A program made the translations under genes and the position numbers. 41,853 nucleotides of DNA from Akkermansia sp. (GTDB lineage: Bacteria; Verrucomicrobiota; Verrucomicrobiia; Verrucomicrobiales; Akkermansiaceae), in assembly GCA_024405435.1 (NCBI GenBank), contig JAKSOU010000019.1, positions 1 through 41,853 on the forward strand, in the 5' to 3' direction. Positions 32,276 to 39,860 of this stretch are shown here, piece by piece; positions within the stretch are counted from its first letter, which is position 1, and each line of letters begins with the position of its first letter. Under the pieces are notes generated by a model. The model did no database searches. It was not told where the DNA came from and was given only the letters and a program-made list of their open reading frames with translations.

Positions 32276-33232
32276 ATGAAGACACTTGCCATCTTGCTTC
32301 TTTGCGCCGCCGTGCCCGCCATGGCTGTATCCGCACCCGTCATCCCGGACGGCCCCGTGACCTACAACAGCGTGAGCTACGATTCCTCCACCGGCGGTAT
32401 CCCCGCACCCGCCGCGGACACCCCGGTCTCCGGCCCCATTTCCGCACCCTCCTCGGAATACCGCGGCTGCATCGGCCTCAACCTCTACACCAGCAACTAC
32501 CAGGTGCGCGGCATGGGCGTGACCAACCGCTTCAGCTGCCACGGATGGTCCTCCGTGCGCGCCTCCTACATCCCCGGCAACCGGAACCTCTTCAACTGGG
32601 GCGTGCAGCAGCGCATCAGCGGCGAGTTCGGCATCATCTGGGATGCCCGCAACTACCTGGGCGACACGCCGCTGTTCAACCTGAACTACGGGCTGGGCAA
32701 GGAAATCTTCCCGAACCTGATGATGGAGCTGGGCTACTCCCTGCAGCACGGCGGCATGGAGGGCCTGTTCTCCAAGTGGCAGGGCCGCACCAAGCACCGT
32801 CTCACGCAGGATTTCAACCTCACCTTCACCTACGACGACCACCAGCGCGGCTTCTTCGGCCACGCCCTGCTGGGCGTGGGCGTGTACGGTCTCACCGGGC
32901 CGTTCATGGACTTTGAGCTGGGCTACCGCTTCACGGATGTCTTCTCCAGCGGCAACTTCGGGATGGACCTGGAGGCCTCCGGCGGCATTGCCCCGTCCCT
33001 CAGCTACTGGAGCCGCCGCACCAAGGGCGTCGACGCCTACCGCCTGCGCTTCGGCTTTGCCCCCTACACCAAGAGCGGCAGTTTCGGCCGCGATGCCCGC
33101 CTGACCTTCAAGCCGTGGATCCAGTTCTCCTGGGCCGGCAACAACAAGTCCAAGATCAACAAAGCCATGTACACCGGCGCCATCGACGGTTTCCAGACCA
33201 CCGTGGGCGTGGAGGGCGCGTACAGGTTCTAA
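32276..33232 (+). CDS. Outer-membrane beta-barrel protein (318 aa)
   Basis: A signal peptide (MKTLAILLLCAAVPAMAVSA) leads into a Pro/Ser-rich linker (about 20-60), then alternating aromatic/hydrophobic and polar residues with many Gly and Tyr, and a final Phe (VEGAYRF), the standard end of outer-membrane barrels recognised by BamA. Segments such as RISGEFGIIWDAR, NLNYGLGKEIFPNLMMELGYSLQ and HALLGVGVYGL look like barrel strands. No known porin or receptor family is recognised. The gene is alone, with its own promoter and a hairpin at 33260. Function may be a pore or structural; the call rests on the barrel pattern alone. Confidence 0.75.
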   Translation: MKTLAILLLCAAVPAMAVSAPVIPDGPVTYNSVSYDSSTGGIPAPAADTPVSGPISAPSSEYRGCIGLNLYTSNYQVRGMGVTNRFSCHGWSSVRASYIPGNRNLFNWGVQQRISGEFGIIWDARNYLGDTPLFNLNYGLGKEIFPNLMMELGYSLQHGGMEGLFSKWQGRTKHRLTQDFNLTFTYDDHQRGFFGHALLGVGVYGLTGPFMDFELGYRFTDVFSSGNFGMDLEASGGIAPSLSYWSRRTKGVDAYRLRFGFAPYTKSGSFGRDARLTFKPWIQFSWAGNNKSKINKAMYTGAIDGFQTTVGVEGAYRF

Positions 33233-33259
33233 GGAAGGCGCACCACCCCTTGCAACGTC

Positions 33260-33290
33260 AACCCCGCGCGGCGCAACGCCGTGCGGGGTT
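33260..33290 (+). terminator. Likely terminator after the barrel gene
   Basis: 14-bp GC-rich stem AACCCCGCGCGGCG / CGCCGTGCGGGGTT (33260-33273 with 33277-33290), one mismatch, 3-nt loop CAA, followed only by CCCTTT. Good stem, weak T-tract. Confidence 0.55.
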
Positions 33291-33330
33291 CCCTTTGCCG
33301 CGCACACTTTCAAATTGTGAATTTTTAGGC

Positions 33331-33359
33331 TTGCAATTTGGGGTGAAATGGTGCATTCT
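33331..33359 (+). promoter_or_regulatory. Weak candidate promoter of corA
   Basis: TTGCAA (33331-33336), 17 bp, CATTCT (33354-33359). The -10 is poor; the leader would be about 49 nt. The sequence before the ATG, AGAAGG with 3-nt spacing, is one of the few Shine-Dalgarno-like sites in the window. Confidence 0.3.
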
Positions 33360-33414
33360 CTGCGCGCGGCGCACCGTGTGCTGTAAGACGCATTCAAAAC
33401 CCTGAAGAAGGCTC

Positions 33415-34407
33415 ATGATTCGTATTTACACACAGACAGATGATGGCATCAATCGCTATTCGGGGCTGGAAGAGCAACCGGCCCGGGGCGGGGATATTTT
33501 TTGGATAGACCTGCTGACGCCGACGGCGGACGAGCTGCGGTACGCGGAGGATATCTGCGCCATCGAGATGCCGACGAAGGACGAGCAGAGGGAAATCGAG
33601 GCGACCTCGCGTCTGTACTGCGAGGACGGCGGTCGGTTCATGACCACATCTGTGCTGTCGCGCGTGGAGACGGACGACCCGATCATCGCGGAAATCACCT
33701 TCATCATCAAGGAGCGCATCCTGGTGACCATCCGCCACACGGATTCGTACTCCTTCCGCGTGTTCTCGCACCAGCTGCTGCGCACGCGCAGCACGAACCG
33801 GGACCTGGTGTTCGTGGGGCTGCTGGAAACGCTGGTGGACCGCCAGGCCGACGTGCTGGAGCGGTTCGGCACGGATTTGGACGCCATCTCCAAGAAGATA
33901 TTCGGCAGCGGGCACGCGCGCCGCAAGGGCGAGGAGGAGGACCCCGACACCGAAGACCTGCGCGACGCCCTGGAGGAGCTGGGGCGCGTGGGCGACCTCA
34001 TCACGCGCCAGCGCGACGCCCTGGTGAACCTGCTGCGCCTCATCACCTACGCGGGCAACGAGGATTCCTGCATGGGGACGCACGACAGCCTGTACGTGCC
34101 GCTGCGCCCGGTGTCGCGAGACGTGAACTCTCTTTCCGAATACGCCTCATTCCTGTCCAACAAAATCAACTTCATGCTGGACGCGGTGCTGGGGCTCATC
34201 AACATTGAGCAGAACGACATCTTCAAGGTGTTCACCATCATGAGCGTGGTGTTCCTGCCGCCCACGCTGATAGCGAGCATCTTCGGCATGAACTTCGAGC
34301 ACATGCCGTTCCTGCACACGGAGTGGGGATTCTGGCTGTCCATTGTGCTCATGCTGGTGGCGGCGGGGCTGCCCCTGCTCTACTTCAGAATCAAGCGATA
34401 CATCTAG
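33415..34407 (+). CDS. corA: CorA-family divalent metal transporter
   Basis: CorA proteins form pentamers that move Mg2+ (or Co2+/Ni2+) across the inner membrane. The 330-aa sequence has a soluble N-terminal part with a long helix region (about 120-250), and at the C-terminus two membrane segments. The first ends with the signature GMN at 291-293 (FGMNFEHMP) and the second is about residues 303-322, followed by the basic RIKRY tail. The region upstream of GMN (NIEQNDIFKVFTIMSVVFLPPTLIASIF) matches the pore helix. It is first in an apparent corA-argB-nadK unit, 4 bp before argB. Metal preference cannot be told from sequence. Confidence 0.93.
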   Translation: MIRIYTQTDDGINRYSGLEEQPARGGDIFWIDLLTPTADELRYAEDICAIEMPTKDEQREIEATSRLYCEDGGRFMTTSVLSRVETDDPIIAEITFIIKERILVTIRHTDSYSFRVFSHQLLRTRSTNRDLVFVGLLETLVDRQADVLERFGTDLDAISKKIFGSGHARRKGEEEDPDTEDLRDALEELGRVGDLITRQRDALVNLLRLITYAGNEDSCMGTHDSLYVPLRPVSRDVNSLSEYASFLSNKINFMLDAVLGLINIEQNDIFKVFTIMSVVFLPPTLIASIFGMNFEHMPFLHTEWGFWLSIVLMLVAAGLPLLYFRIKRYI

Positions 34408-34411
34408 CCAC

Positions 34412-35320
34412 ATGATCAAGAAGCGCAAAATCGACCACCCGATGGACGAAATCACGAAGGCGGACATCATGATAGAGGCCCTGCCCTACATGCAGGCGTA
34501 CCGAGACAAGACGATACTCATCAAGTTCGGCGGGTCCGCCATGGACGACCCGGAGCTGGTGAAATCGCTGATGCGCGACATCGTGGTGATGGAGGCGCTG
34601 GGGCTCAACCCGGTGGTGGTGCACGGCGGCGGCAAGGCCATCACCAAGGCCATGGCGGAAGCCGGCCTGGAGGCCAGGTTCGTCAACGGCCTGCGCGTCA
34701 CCACCAAGGAGGCCATCAACATTGTGGAGCGCACGCTCAGCGCGCAGATCAACCCGGATTTGGTGGAGATGATGCGCAGCGCCGGCGGCAAGGCCGTGGG
34801 CATACCGGGCACCAACGTGTTCGTGGGCGAGAAAATCACGGAGAGGGACGAGGAGGGCAACCCCGTGGACATCGGCATGGTGGGCCGGGTGATCAGCTGC
34901 CTGCTCTCCCGCGTGGAGGAGGCGCTCTCCCTGCAGCTCACCCCGGTCATCTCCCCGCTGGCGCGGGAGCTCGGCACCAACCACTCCCTGAACGTGAACG
35001 CGGATTTGGCCGCCGCCGCCCTGGCGCGCGAGCTCAAGCCCGTGAAGCTCATCTTCATTTCAGACGTGCCGGGCCTGCTGGGCGACCCCGCGGACCCCAC
35101 CACGCTCATCCAGAGCATCAACCGCAAGGAGGCGATGGAGCTGATGGGCGACGGCACGATATCCGGCGGCATGATCCCCAAGGTGAAGAGCGCGGTGGAC
35201 GCGCTGAACGCGGGCGTTCGCAAGGTGCACTTCATCGACGGCCGCGTGCCGCACACCCTGCTGATGGAAATCTTCACGCCGGAAGGCATCGGCACGGAGA
35301 TTGTGCGCGAGCAGCGCTGA
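34412..35320 (+). CDS. argB: Acetylglutamate kinase
   Basis: ArgB phosphorylates N-acetylglutamate in arginine biosynthesis. The amino-acid-kinase fold motifs are present: IKFGGSAM near 37-44, VVHGGGKAI near 72-80, RVTTKEAINIV near 98-108, NVNADLAAAALA near 195-206 and the ATP-binding VPGLLGD and GMIPKV blocks near the end. The 302-aa length is typical of the hexameric, arginine-inhibited type; the longer N-terminal helix (residues 1-25) fits that type. ATG 34412 is 4 bp after the corA stop. The neighbours corA and nadK are unrelated metabolically, so this is a mixed operon. Confidence 0.95.
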   Translation: MIKKRKIDHPMDEITKADIMIEALPYMQAYRDKTILIKFGGSAMDDPELVKSLMRDIVVMEALGLNPVVVHGGGKAITKAMAEAGLEARFVNGLRVTTKEAINIVERTLSAQINPDLVEMMRSAGGKAVGIPGTNVFVGEKITERDEEGNPVDIGMVGRVISCLLSRVEEALSLQLTPVISPLARELGTNHSLNVNADLAAAALARELKPVKLIFISDVPGLLGDPADPTTLIQSINRKEAMELMGDGTISGGMIPKVKSAVDALNAGVRKVHFIDGRVPHTLLMEIFTPEGIGTEIVREQR

Positions 35321-35347
35321 CCGCTTACCCACCCTGCCCCACCGCCC

Positions 35348-36196
35348 ATGAAAACGCCCACCGCCATCGGCATCCTCGCCGCCCACCGCTCGCCGGAGTG
35401 CATGCAGGCCCTGCAGGTGTTCGAGGAGGAGTGCGCCGCCGCGGGTATCGCAGCCTTTGAAATCGGCCCGCACTCGCAGAACGACGCCTCGCTGCCCGCG
35501 CCGGACATGCTGATGTGTTTCGGCGGGGACGGCTCCATGCTCAACGCCGTGCGCGAGGCCGTGGACAAAAACATCGTCCTGGGCGGCGTGAACCTGGGGC
35601 ACCTGGGCTTCCTGACCGCGTGCGGGCGCGATGCCGTGGCGGAGATGGTGCACGCCCTGGCAAGCGGCGAGTACGCCGTGGAGGAGCGCTCCATCCTGCA
35701 GGCCCGCCGCGCCGGGTTCAGCGGCACGGACCTGGCGGAACACGCGCACCTGGCCCTCAACGAGGTGGCCCTCATGCGCGCCGAGACCGGCAAGATGATC
35801 GACGTGGATGTGGAGGTGGACGGGGAGCTGCTCAACAAGTACCACTCCGACGGCGTGCTGGTGGCCACCCCCACGGGCTCCACGGCATACTCGCTGGCGG
35901 CGGGCGGTCCGCTGGTCTCCCCCGCGGCGGGCGTGCTCTGCATCACCCCCATCTGCCCGCACAGCCTCACCATCCGAACGGTGGTGCTGCCGGACTCCGT
36001 GCAAATCACCATGCGCCCCCGCGAGCGCCGCGGCCGCGCCGGGGAATCCACCATCTTCTCGCTGGACGGGCGCGCCACCCACAGCATCGCCAACAACGAG
36101 GCCCTGCTGGTATCCAAGGCCCCCGTGCCGCTGCGCCTGCTCTCCCTGCCCGGCACCACCTTTGCCGCCAAGCTGCGCGCCAAGCTGCGCTGGTGA
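35348..36196 (+). CDS. nadK: NAD kinase
   Basis: NadK phosphorylates NAD to NADP. The 282-aa protein shows the core motifs: GGDGS at 59-63 (diphosphate and catalytic Asp), GGVNLGHLGFL near 79-89, NEVAL near 139, and DGVLVATPTGSTAYSLAAGGP near 169-188 (nucleotide binding). The ATG follows argB by 27 bp, without any promoter in between, so it is probably cotranscribed. The start is the first in-frame ATG with the normal N-terminus. Confidence 0.95.
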   Translation: MKTPTAIGILAAHRSPECMQALQVFEEECAAAGIAAFEIGPHSQNDASLPAPDMLMCFGGDGSMLNAVREAVDKNIVLGGVNLGHLGFLTACGRDAVAEMVHALASGEYAVEERSILQARRAGFSGTDLAEHAHLALNEVALMRAETGKMIDVDVEVDGELLNKYHSDGVLVATPTGSTAYSLAAGGPLVSPAAGVLCITPICPHSLTIRTVVLPDSVQITMRPRERRGRAGESTIFSLDGRATHSIANNEALLVSKAPVPLRLLSLPGTTFAAKLRAKLRW

Positions 36197-36228
36197 GCGG
36201 CATGAGCTGAGCGGGCGCGGGAATTGCG

Positions 36229-36257
36229 TTGACTTGCGCGCGCGGCGGGCATATAGT
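36229..36257 (+). promoter_or_regulatory. Promoter of the formate/nitrite transporter gene (leaderless)
   Basis: TTGACT (36229-36234), 17 bp, TATAGT (36252-36257), then 6 nt to ATG 36264; the predicted +1 is the start codon itself. Confidence 0.75.
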
Positions 36258-36263
36258 GGGGGC

Positions 36264-36974
36264 ATGAACGAAACCACCGTTGAAACCGCTCCCTCCACCG
36301 CGCGCCTGCTCACGGCGCGCCTGTTCTCCTCCTTCATGGCCGGTATCGCCATCAGCCTGGGCGGCACCGTGTTCCTGCGCATAAAGGACGCCTTCCCCGG
36401 CGGCCTGGTGGTGGGGTCGTTCCTGTTCGCGGTGGGCCTGTTCGTGGTGTGCACGCGCAGCTATTCCCTGTACACGGGCAAGCTGTGCTACGTGCTGTAC
36501 AAGAAGCCCTCGTACACGGCGCTGATGCTGCTGATATGGCTGGGCAACCTGGCGGGCTGCATGTTCATGGGCGCCATCGAGAACGCATCCGTCATCTGCG
36601 GGGAGTCCGGCATCAACGCCACCGCACTGGCCATGGCCGACGCCAAGACCGCCAGCTCGCCCCTCTCCCTCTTCGTCCTCGGCATCATCTGCAACATCTT
36701 CATGTACATCGCCGTCAACGGATACCGCAACAATCCCCACCAGCTCGGCAAGTACCTCGCCATCATCTTCGGCGTCATGGGCTTTATCTGCGCCGGCAGC
36801 GAACACAGCATCGCGGACATGTACTACTTCTGCGTCTCCGGCGCCATCTACTCCAACCCCGGCCCGGTATTCCTCGCCCTCCTCTTCATCTCGCTGGGCA
36901 ACTTCGTGGGCGGAAACCTCCTCCCAGCCCTCGAGATCATCACCCAAAAGCTCTCCCGCGGCAAGCTGGACTGA
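36264..36974 (+). CDS. Formate/nitrite transporter (FNT) family channel
   Basis: FNT proteins are pentameric channels passing formate, nitrite or hydrosulfide. The 236-aa sequence has six membrane segments, the conserved LYTGKLCY region (about 69-76), a central histidine in SEHSIADMYYF (about 177-187), which matches the family's proton-relay His, and GNFVGGN near 213-219. As the operon is monogenic and no metabolic partner is adjacent, substrate is not assigned. Its ATG is directly at the predicted transcription start. A formate exporter would suit a fermenting gut bacterium. Confidence 0.9.
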   Translation: MNETTVETAPSTARLLTARLFSSFMAGIAISLGGTVFLRIKDAFPGGLVVGSFLFAVGLFVVCTRSYSLYTGKLCYVLYKKPSYTALMLLIWLGNLAGCMFMGAIENASVICGESGINATALAMADAKTASSPLSLFVLGIICNIFMYIAVNGYRNNPHQLGKYLAIIFGVMGFICAGSEHSIADMYYFCVSGAIYSNPGPVFLALLFISLGNFVGGNLLPALEIITQKLSRGKLD

Positions 36975-36990
36975 ACGCGCCACATTTTGC

Positions 36991-37019
36991 TTGCAGCGCG
37001 GGAGCGAGCGGGGTAGAAT
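36991..37019 (+). promoter_or_regulatory. Promoter of the ankyrin-repeat gene
   Basis: TTGCAG (36991-36996), 17 bp, TAGAAT (37014-37019), then 11 nt to ATG 37031; predicted leader about 5 nt. Confidence 0.65.
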
Positions 37020-37030
37020 GACCCCGCCCT

Positions 37031-38302
37031 ATGAAGACGATACACCCCCATGGATTGACGTTTGAGGACGCCCTGAAATACCGCGACCTTGAATTCGCAC
37101 GGCAGTTGTTGAAGGATGCCGCACCCGCAGAACAGGCGGAGATGAAGCGCCGCTGGCGGGAAGCGCACCGTTTCCCGCTGGTGCGGGGGGAGTACATGAA
37201 CGAGCTGCTGGACATCTCCCCCGGGCGAGACTTTGACGATGCCGCATTCCGGCAGCTGGTGCAAGACGTGGAGGCCGCCGGCATCCACGTGCCCACGGAC
37301 GAGGAATGCCTGTCCATGGATCCGCGCCCCATCAACCGCCCCGCGGCCATGCTAAAGGTGCTGATGGAGGCCAAACAGGATGCCCTGTTGGAGCGTTTGC
37401 TGCAAGCGGGGCTGGATTTGAACAAATCCATGTACGCCCGAACAGGAGAGGAGACTTGGCCGCTGGATATCGCGTGCAACTATTATCCCCACCTCGTGCC
37501 GATGTTCCTCAAGCACGGGGCCGACCCGAACGGGGACGGATATTGGAACATCCCGCTCATCAGCGCCGGGATAGGGGAGGATGTGGAAACAATCAACCTC
37601 CTGCTGGATGCAGGAGCCGACCCTAAACTCGTGTCGCCGGCAGGCTGGACCCTGCTGGGGATTGCCGTCAACTTTGAAATGGATGAACTGGTGTACCGCC
37701 TGCTGGAGATGGGTGTGGATGCCAACGGCGGATACGATGTGGAGGAATACCTGCCACTCTTCAATGCCATATTCCTCCAACGCACCGACTATGTGGAACG
37801 CCTGCTGGATGCCGGGGCATCGCCCTTTCTCGTCACGGCAAGCGATATCAACCCCGATGACGACGGACAAACCCCTCTCTATTTAGCCGAAGAGAGACTG
37901 CTGTGGGCGGAAAACCCGCAAGAGCTCGAAACCGCGCAAAGAATCGTGGATGCCATCTACAGCCGTTTCCCGGATATCGACCGTCTGCCGCACATTGAAA
38001 ACTGGCGTGAAGAAAGCGAGCAGAAGCACGCCTACATGAACGCGGCGCTGTGGAATGCATCGGCATACGGTGTGCAGGAAGGTGCATTCAGTCTGCTGAA
38101 ATACTGCGGCGCGGATGCCTCGGCCTGCAACAAGTCGGGCGTTCCGGCACTGGCGGTGGCGGCGCAGCGCGGGCATGCGGGCGTGGTGTACGAGCTGCTG
38201 TGCCACGGTGCGGACCCCGCCACGGCGGCCCCCATGCCCACGGCGCGCCAGGCCTTCACCGCGGAGGTGCGGCGCCTGCTGCGGGTGTTTGAGGAAACGT
38301 GA
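37031..38302 (+). CDS. Ankyrin-repeat protein (423 aa)
   Basis: The middle and C-terminal parts contain ankyrin repeats: PLDIACNYYPHLVPMFLKHGADPN (about 143-166), VETINLLLDAGADPK, ELVYRLLEMGVDANG, TDYVERLLDAGASP, and near the C-terminus PALAVAAQRGHAGVVYELLCHGADP. The N-terminal about 110 residues are charged and helical with no recognised domain. There is no signal peptide, so it is likely cytosolic and binds proteins. A separate promoter and a downstream hairpin make it a single-gene unit. Ankyrin proteins occur widely and the partner cannot be guessed. Base composition is slightly less GC-rich than neighbouring genes. Confidence 0.85.
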   Translation: MKTIHPHGLTFEDALKYRDLEFARQLLKDAAPAEQAEMKRRWREAHRFPLVRGEYMNELLDISPGRDFDDAAFRQLVQDVEAAGIHVPTDEECLSMDPRPINRPAAMLKVLMEAKQDALLERLLQAGLDLNKSMYARTGEETWPLDIACNYYPHLVPMFLKHGADPNGDGYWNIPLISAGIGEDVETINLLLDAGADPKLVSPAGWTLLGIAVNFEMDELVYRLLEMGVDANGGYDVEEYLPLFNAIFLQRTDYVERLLDAGASPFLVTASDINPDDDGQTPLYLAEERLLWAENPQELETAQRIVDAIYSRFPDIDRLPHIENWREESEQKHAYMNAALWNASAYGVQEGAFSLLKYCGADASACNKSGVPALAVAAQRGHAGVVYELLCHGADPATAAPMPTARQAFTAEVRRLLRVFEET

Positions 38303-38344
38303 AAAAACAGGCAGGGGAGGGATTTTTCAAAATCCCTCCCCTGC
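38302..38344 (-). terminator. Terminator of the tRNA operon (minus strand)
   Basis: A 16-bp inverted repeat (38311-38326 with 38329-38344, GCAGGGGAGGGATTTT and its complement) almost without loop. On the minus strand the stem is followed after 3 nt by TTTTTT (38307-38302). On the plus strand no T-run follows, so it probably ends tRNA transcription and only shields the ankyrin gene. Confidence 0.75.
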
Positions 38345-38348
38345 TGCG

Positions 38349-38421
38349 TACCCCCGCGCGGGCTCGAACCGCGGACAAATTGATTAAGAGTCAACTGCTC
38401 TACCAACTGAGCTACGGAGGC
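38349..38421 (-). tRNA. tRNA-Lys (anticodon CTT)
   Basis: A complete cloverleaf can be drawn on the minus strand: acceptor GCCTCCG / CGGGGGT, D stem GCTC/GAGC, anticodon stem GTTGA/TCAAT with loop CTCTTAA, variable loop TTGTC, T arm CGCGG TTCGAGC CCGCG, discriminator A. The loop gives anticodon CTT, reading AAG. The first acceptor pair is G-T. CCA is not encoded. It lies 41 bp from tRNA-Thr in the same transcript. Confidence 0.93.
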
Positions 38422-38462
38422 ACTGTGTCTGTAAGCGCACACCCGCATGGTGATGCGGAGAG

Positions 38463-38534
38463 AGCCGCTGGTCAGATTTGAACTGACGACCCACGCATTA
38501 CGAATGCGTTGCTCTACCACTGAGCTACAGCGGC
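38463..38534 (-). tRNA. tRNA-Thr (anticodon CGT)
   Basis: Perfect cloverleaf on the minus strand: acceptor GCCGCTG / CAGCGGC, D stem GCTC/GAGC, anticodon stem ACGCA/TGCGT with loop TTCGTAA, T stem GTCAG/CTGAC with TTCAAAT loop, discriminator T. Anticodon CGT reads ACG. CCA is not encoded. It is the upstream gene of the tRNA pair. Confidence 0.94.
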
Positions 38535-38552
38535 GGTGCCGTGCGCGGCGGA

Positions 38553-38581
38553 AGTAAACCACAGGGCGCGCGTTTATGCAA
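38553..38581 (-). promoter_or_regulatory. Promoter of the tRNA pair
   Basis: On the minus strand TTGCAT (38581-38576), 17 bp, TTTACT (38558-38553), about 18 nt before tRNA-Thr. Confidence 0.6.
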
Positions 38582-38622
38582 GCAAAATTTCTCATTTTTT
38601 TCAGAAAAATGGCAAACCTGCA

Positions 38623-38651
38623 TTGAAATCGGGGCGCGGATGGGGCAAAAT
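38623..38651 (+). promoter_or_regulatory. Promoter of hemW
   Basis: TTGAAA (38623-38628), 17 bp, CAAAAT (38646-38651). The predicted start near 38658 excludes ATG 38650 and leaves a leader of about 58 nt, containing the hexamer tract 38675-38707, before ATG 38716. Confidence 0.5.
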
Positions 38652-38674
38652 GGCCGTGCACCGCCAGATAAAAT

Positions 38675-38707
38675 TCCTAATCTTAATCCTAATCTTAATC
38701 TTAATTT
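38675..38707. repeat. Third TTAGGA-type hexamer tract, in the hemW leader
   Basis: Five tandem hexamers of the form TCCTAA/TCTTAA, the same unit and orientation as the right arm at 12244-12269. If transcribed it would be in the 5' leader of hemW, 9 nt before the start codon. Read in frame it would encode alternating Leu-Ile. Confidence 0.75.
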
Positions 38708-38715
38708 CCCCCGGA

Positions 38716-39807
38716 ATGGTCGAATCCCTGTACATCCACATACCGTTCTGCCACCGCATCTGCCCGTACTGCGCGTTCTTCAAGCACACGCCGGGGAACA
38801 CGGACATGCGCGGATTCGTGCAGGCGGTGGCGCGCGAGGCGCGCCGGCGGGCGCCGGCGGGCTTTGCGCCGCGCACGGTGTACTTCGGCGGGGGCACGCC
38901 GAGCATGCTCTCGCCCACACACCTGGAGCGCTTGGTGGCGGGGCTGCGGGAGGCGTGCGACCTTTCACGGGTGGAGGAATGGAGTTTCGAGGCGAACCCG
39001 GCCACGTTCACGCCGGCGAAGGTGCGGCAGTGGCGGGAGCTGGGCATCACGCGCGTATCCCTGGGCGTGCAGAGTTTCGAGCCGCATCTGCTCCGCCTGC
39101 TGGGGCGGGAGCACTCGCCCGCCGATGTGGCGGAGAGCGTGCAGATGCTCCGGGATGCGGGCATGCCGCACATCAACATCGACCTCATGTTCGCGCTGCC
39201 GGGGCAGACGGCGCAGGATTGGGAGCATTCCCTGCGGGAGGCCGTGCAGCTGGGCGTGGACCACATCTCCGCCTACAGCCTCACGCTGGAGGAAGGCACG
39301 CCCTTCCACGCCCGGTATGCCGACAGCGTGGACGACGAGCGGGACGCTGCGCTCTTCGAGCTGGCGGAGGACATCCTGACCGCCGCCGGGTACCGCCACT
39401 ACGAGATATCCAACTACGCGCGCCCGGGCGGGGAATCCCTGCACAACCTGGCCTGCTGGCACGGCAGGGACTACATCGGCCTGGGGCCCGGTGCCTGCGG
39501 CACGGTGGACGGCACGCGCTACGAGAACGCGGGCGACACCGCCGCGTACACCGCCGCGCTGGCACGGGGGGAGCTGCCCCCTGGCACGGCGGAGCGGCTA
39601 TCCGCGGAGGCGCGCCGCACGGAGCTGCTGGGGCTGATGCTGCGCACGGACACCGGGCTGCCCGCCGCCATGCTGCGCGGGCGGGACGCGGAATTCGTGT
39701 CCATGCTGGAGCGGGAGGGCCTGGCGCGGCGCGGTGAAGCCGGGGAGCTGCTGCTCACGCGGCGGGGGCGGCTGGTGGCGGACGAGATAGCGGTGGGCCT
39801 GATGTAA
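38716..39807 (+). CDS. hemW: Radical SAM haem chaperone HemW
   Basis: HemW is a HemN-like radical SAM protein that binds haem and inserts it into respiratory enzymes; it lacks coproporphyrinogen oxidase activity. The iron-sulfur motif CxxxCxxC is at Cys12, Cys16 and Cys19 (FCHRICPYC), followed by VYFGGGTPS (near 55-63), SLGVQSFE (near 114-121), MFALPGQT and a C-terminal HemN-type wing. As in HemW and unlike HemN, the N-terminal extension is missing. The 363-aa length is typical. ATG 38716 puts the motif at its standard distance from the N-terminus; an in-frame ATG at 38650 precedes the predicted transcript. Confidence 0.9.
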   Translation: MVESLYIHIPFCHRICPYCAFFKHTPGNTDMRGFVQAVAREARRRAPAGFAPRTVYFGGGTPSMLSPTHLERLVAGLREACDLSRVEEWSFEANPATFTPAKVRQWRELGITRVSLGVQSFEPHLLRLLGREHSPADVAESVQMLRDAGMPHINIDLMFALPGQTAQDWEHSLREAVQLGVDHISAYSLTLEEGTPFHARYADSVDDERDAALFELAEDILTAAGYRHYEISNYARPGGESLHNLACWHGRDYIGLGPGACGTVDGTRYENAGDTAAYTAALARGELPPGTAERLSAEARRTELLGLMLRTDTGLPAAMLRGRDAEFVSMLEREGLARRGEAGELLLTRRGRLVADEIAVGLM

Positions 39808-39824
39808 AAAGACACGGAATGAGC

Positions 39825-39853
39825 TTGCCACGGCGGTGTGTTGCACCTACAAT
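39825..39853 (+). promoter_or_regulatory. Promoter of the Sel1-repeat protein gene
   Basis: TTGCCA (39825-39830), 17 bp, TACAAT (39848-39853), then 7 nt to ATG 39861; predicted leader about 1 nt. Confidence 0.7.
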
Positions 39854-39860
39854 GCGTGGC

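Noticed and set aside
38650..38715. Longer hemW start at ATG 38650 giving a Leu-Ile hydrophobic N-terminus
   Set aside because: The predicted transcript begins after it, the extra residues are the hexamer repeat translated, and HemW proteins start just before the iron-sulfur motif.
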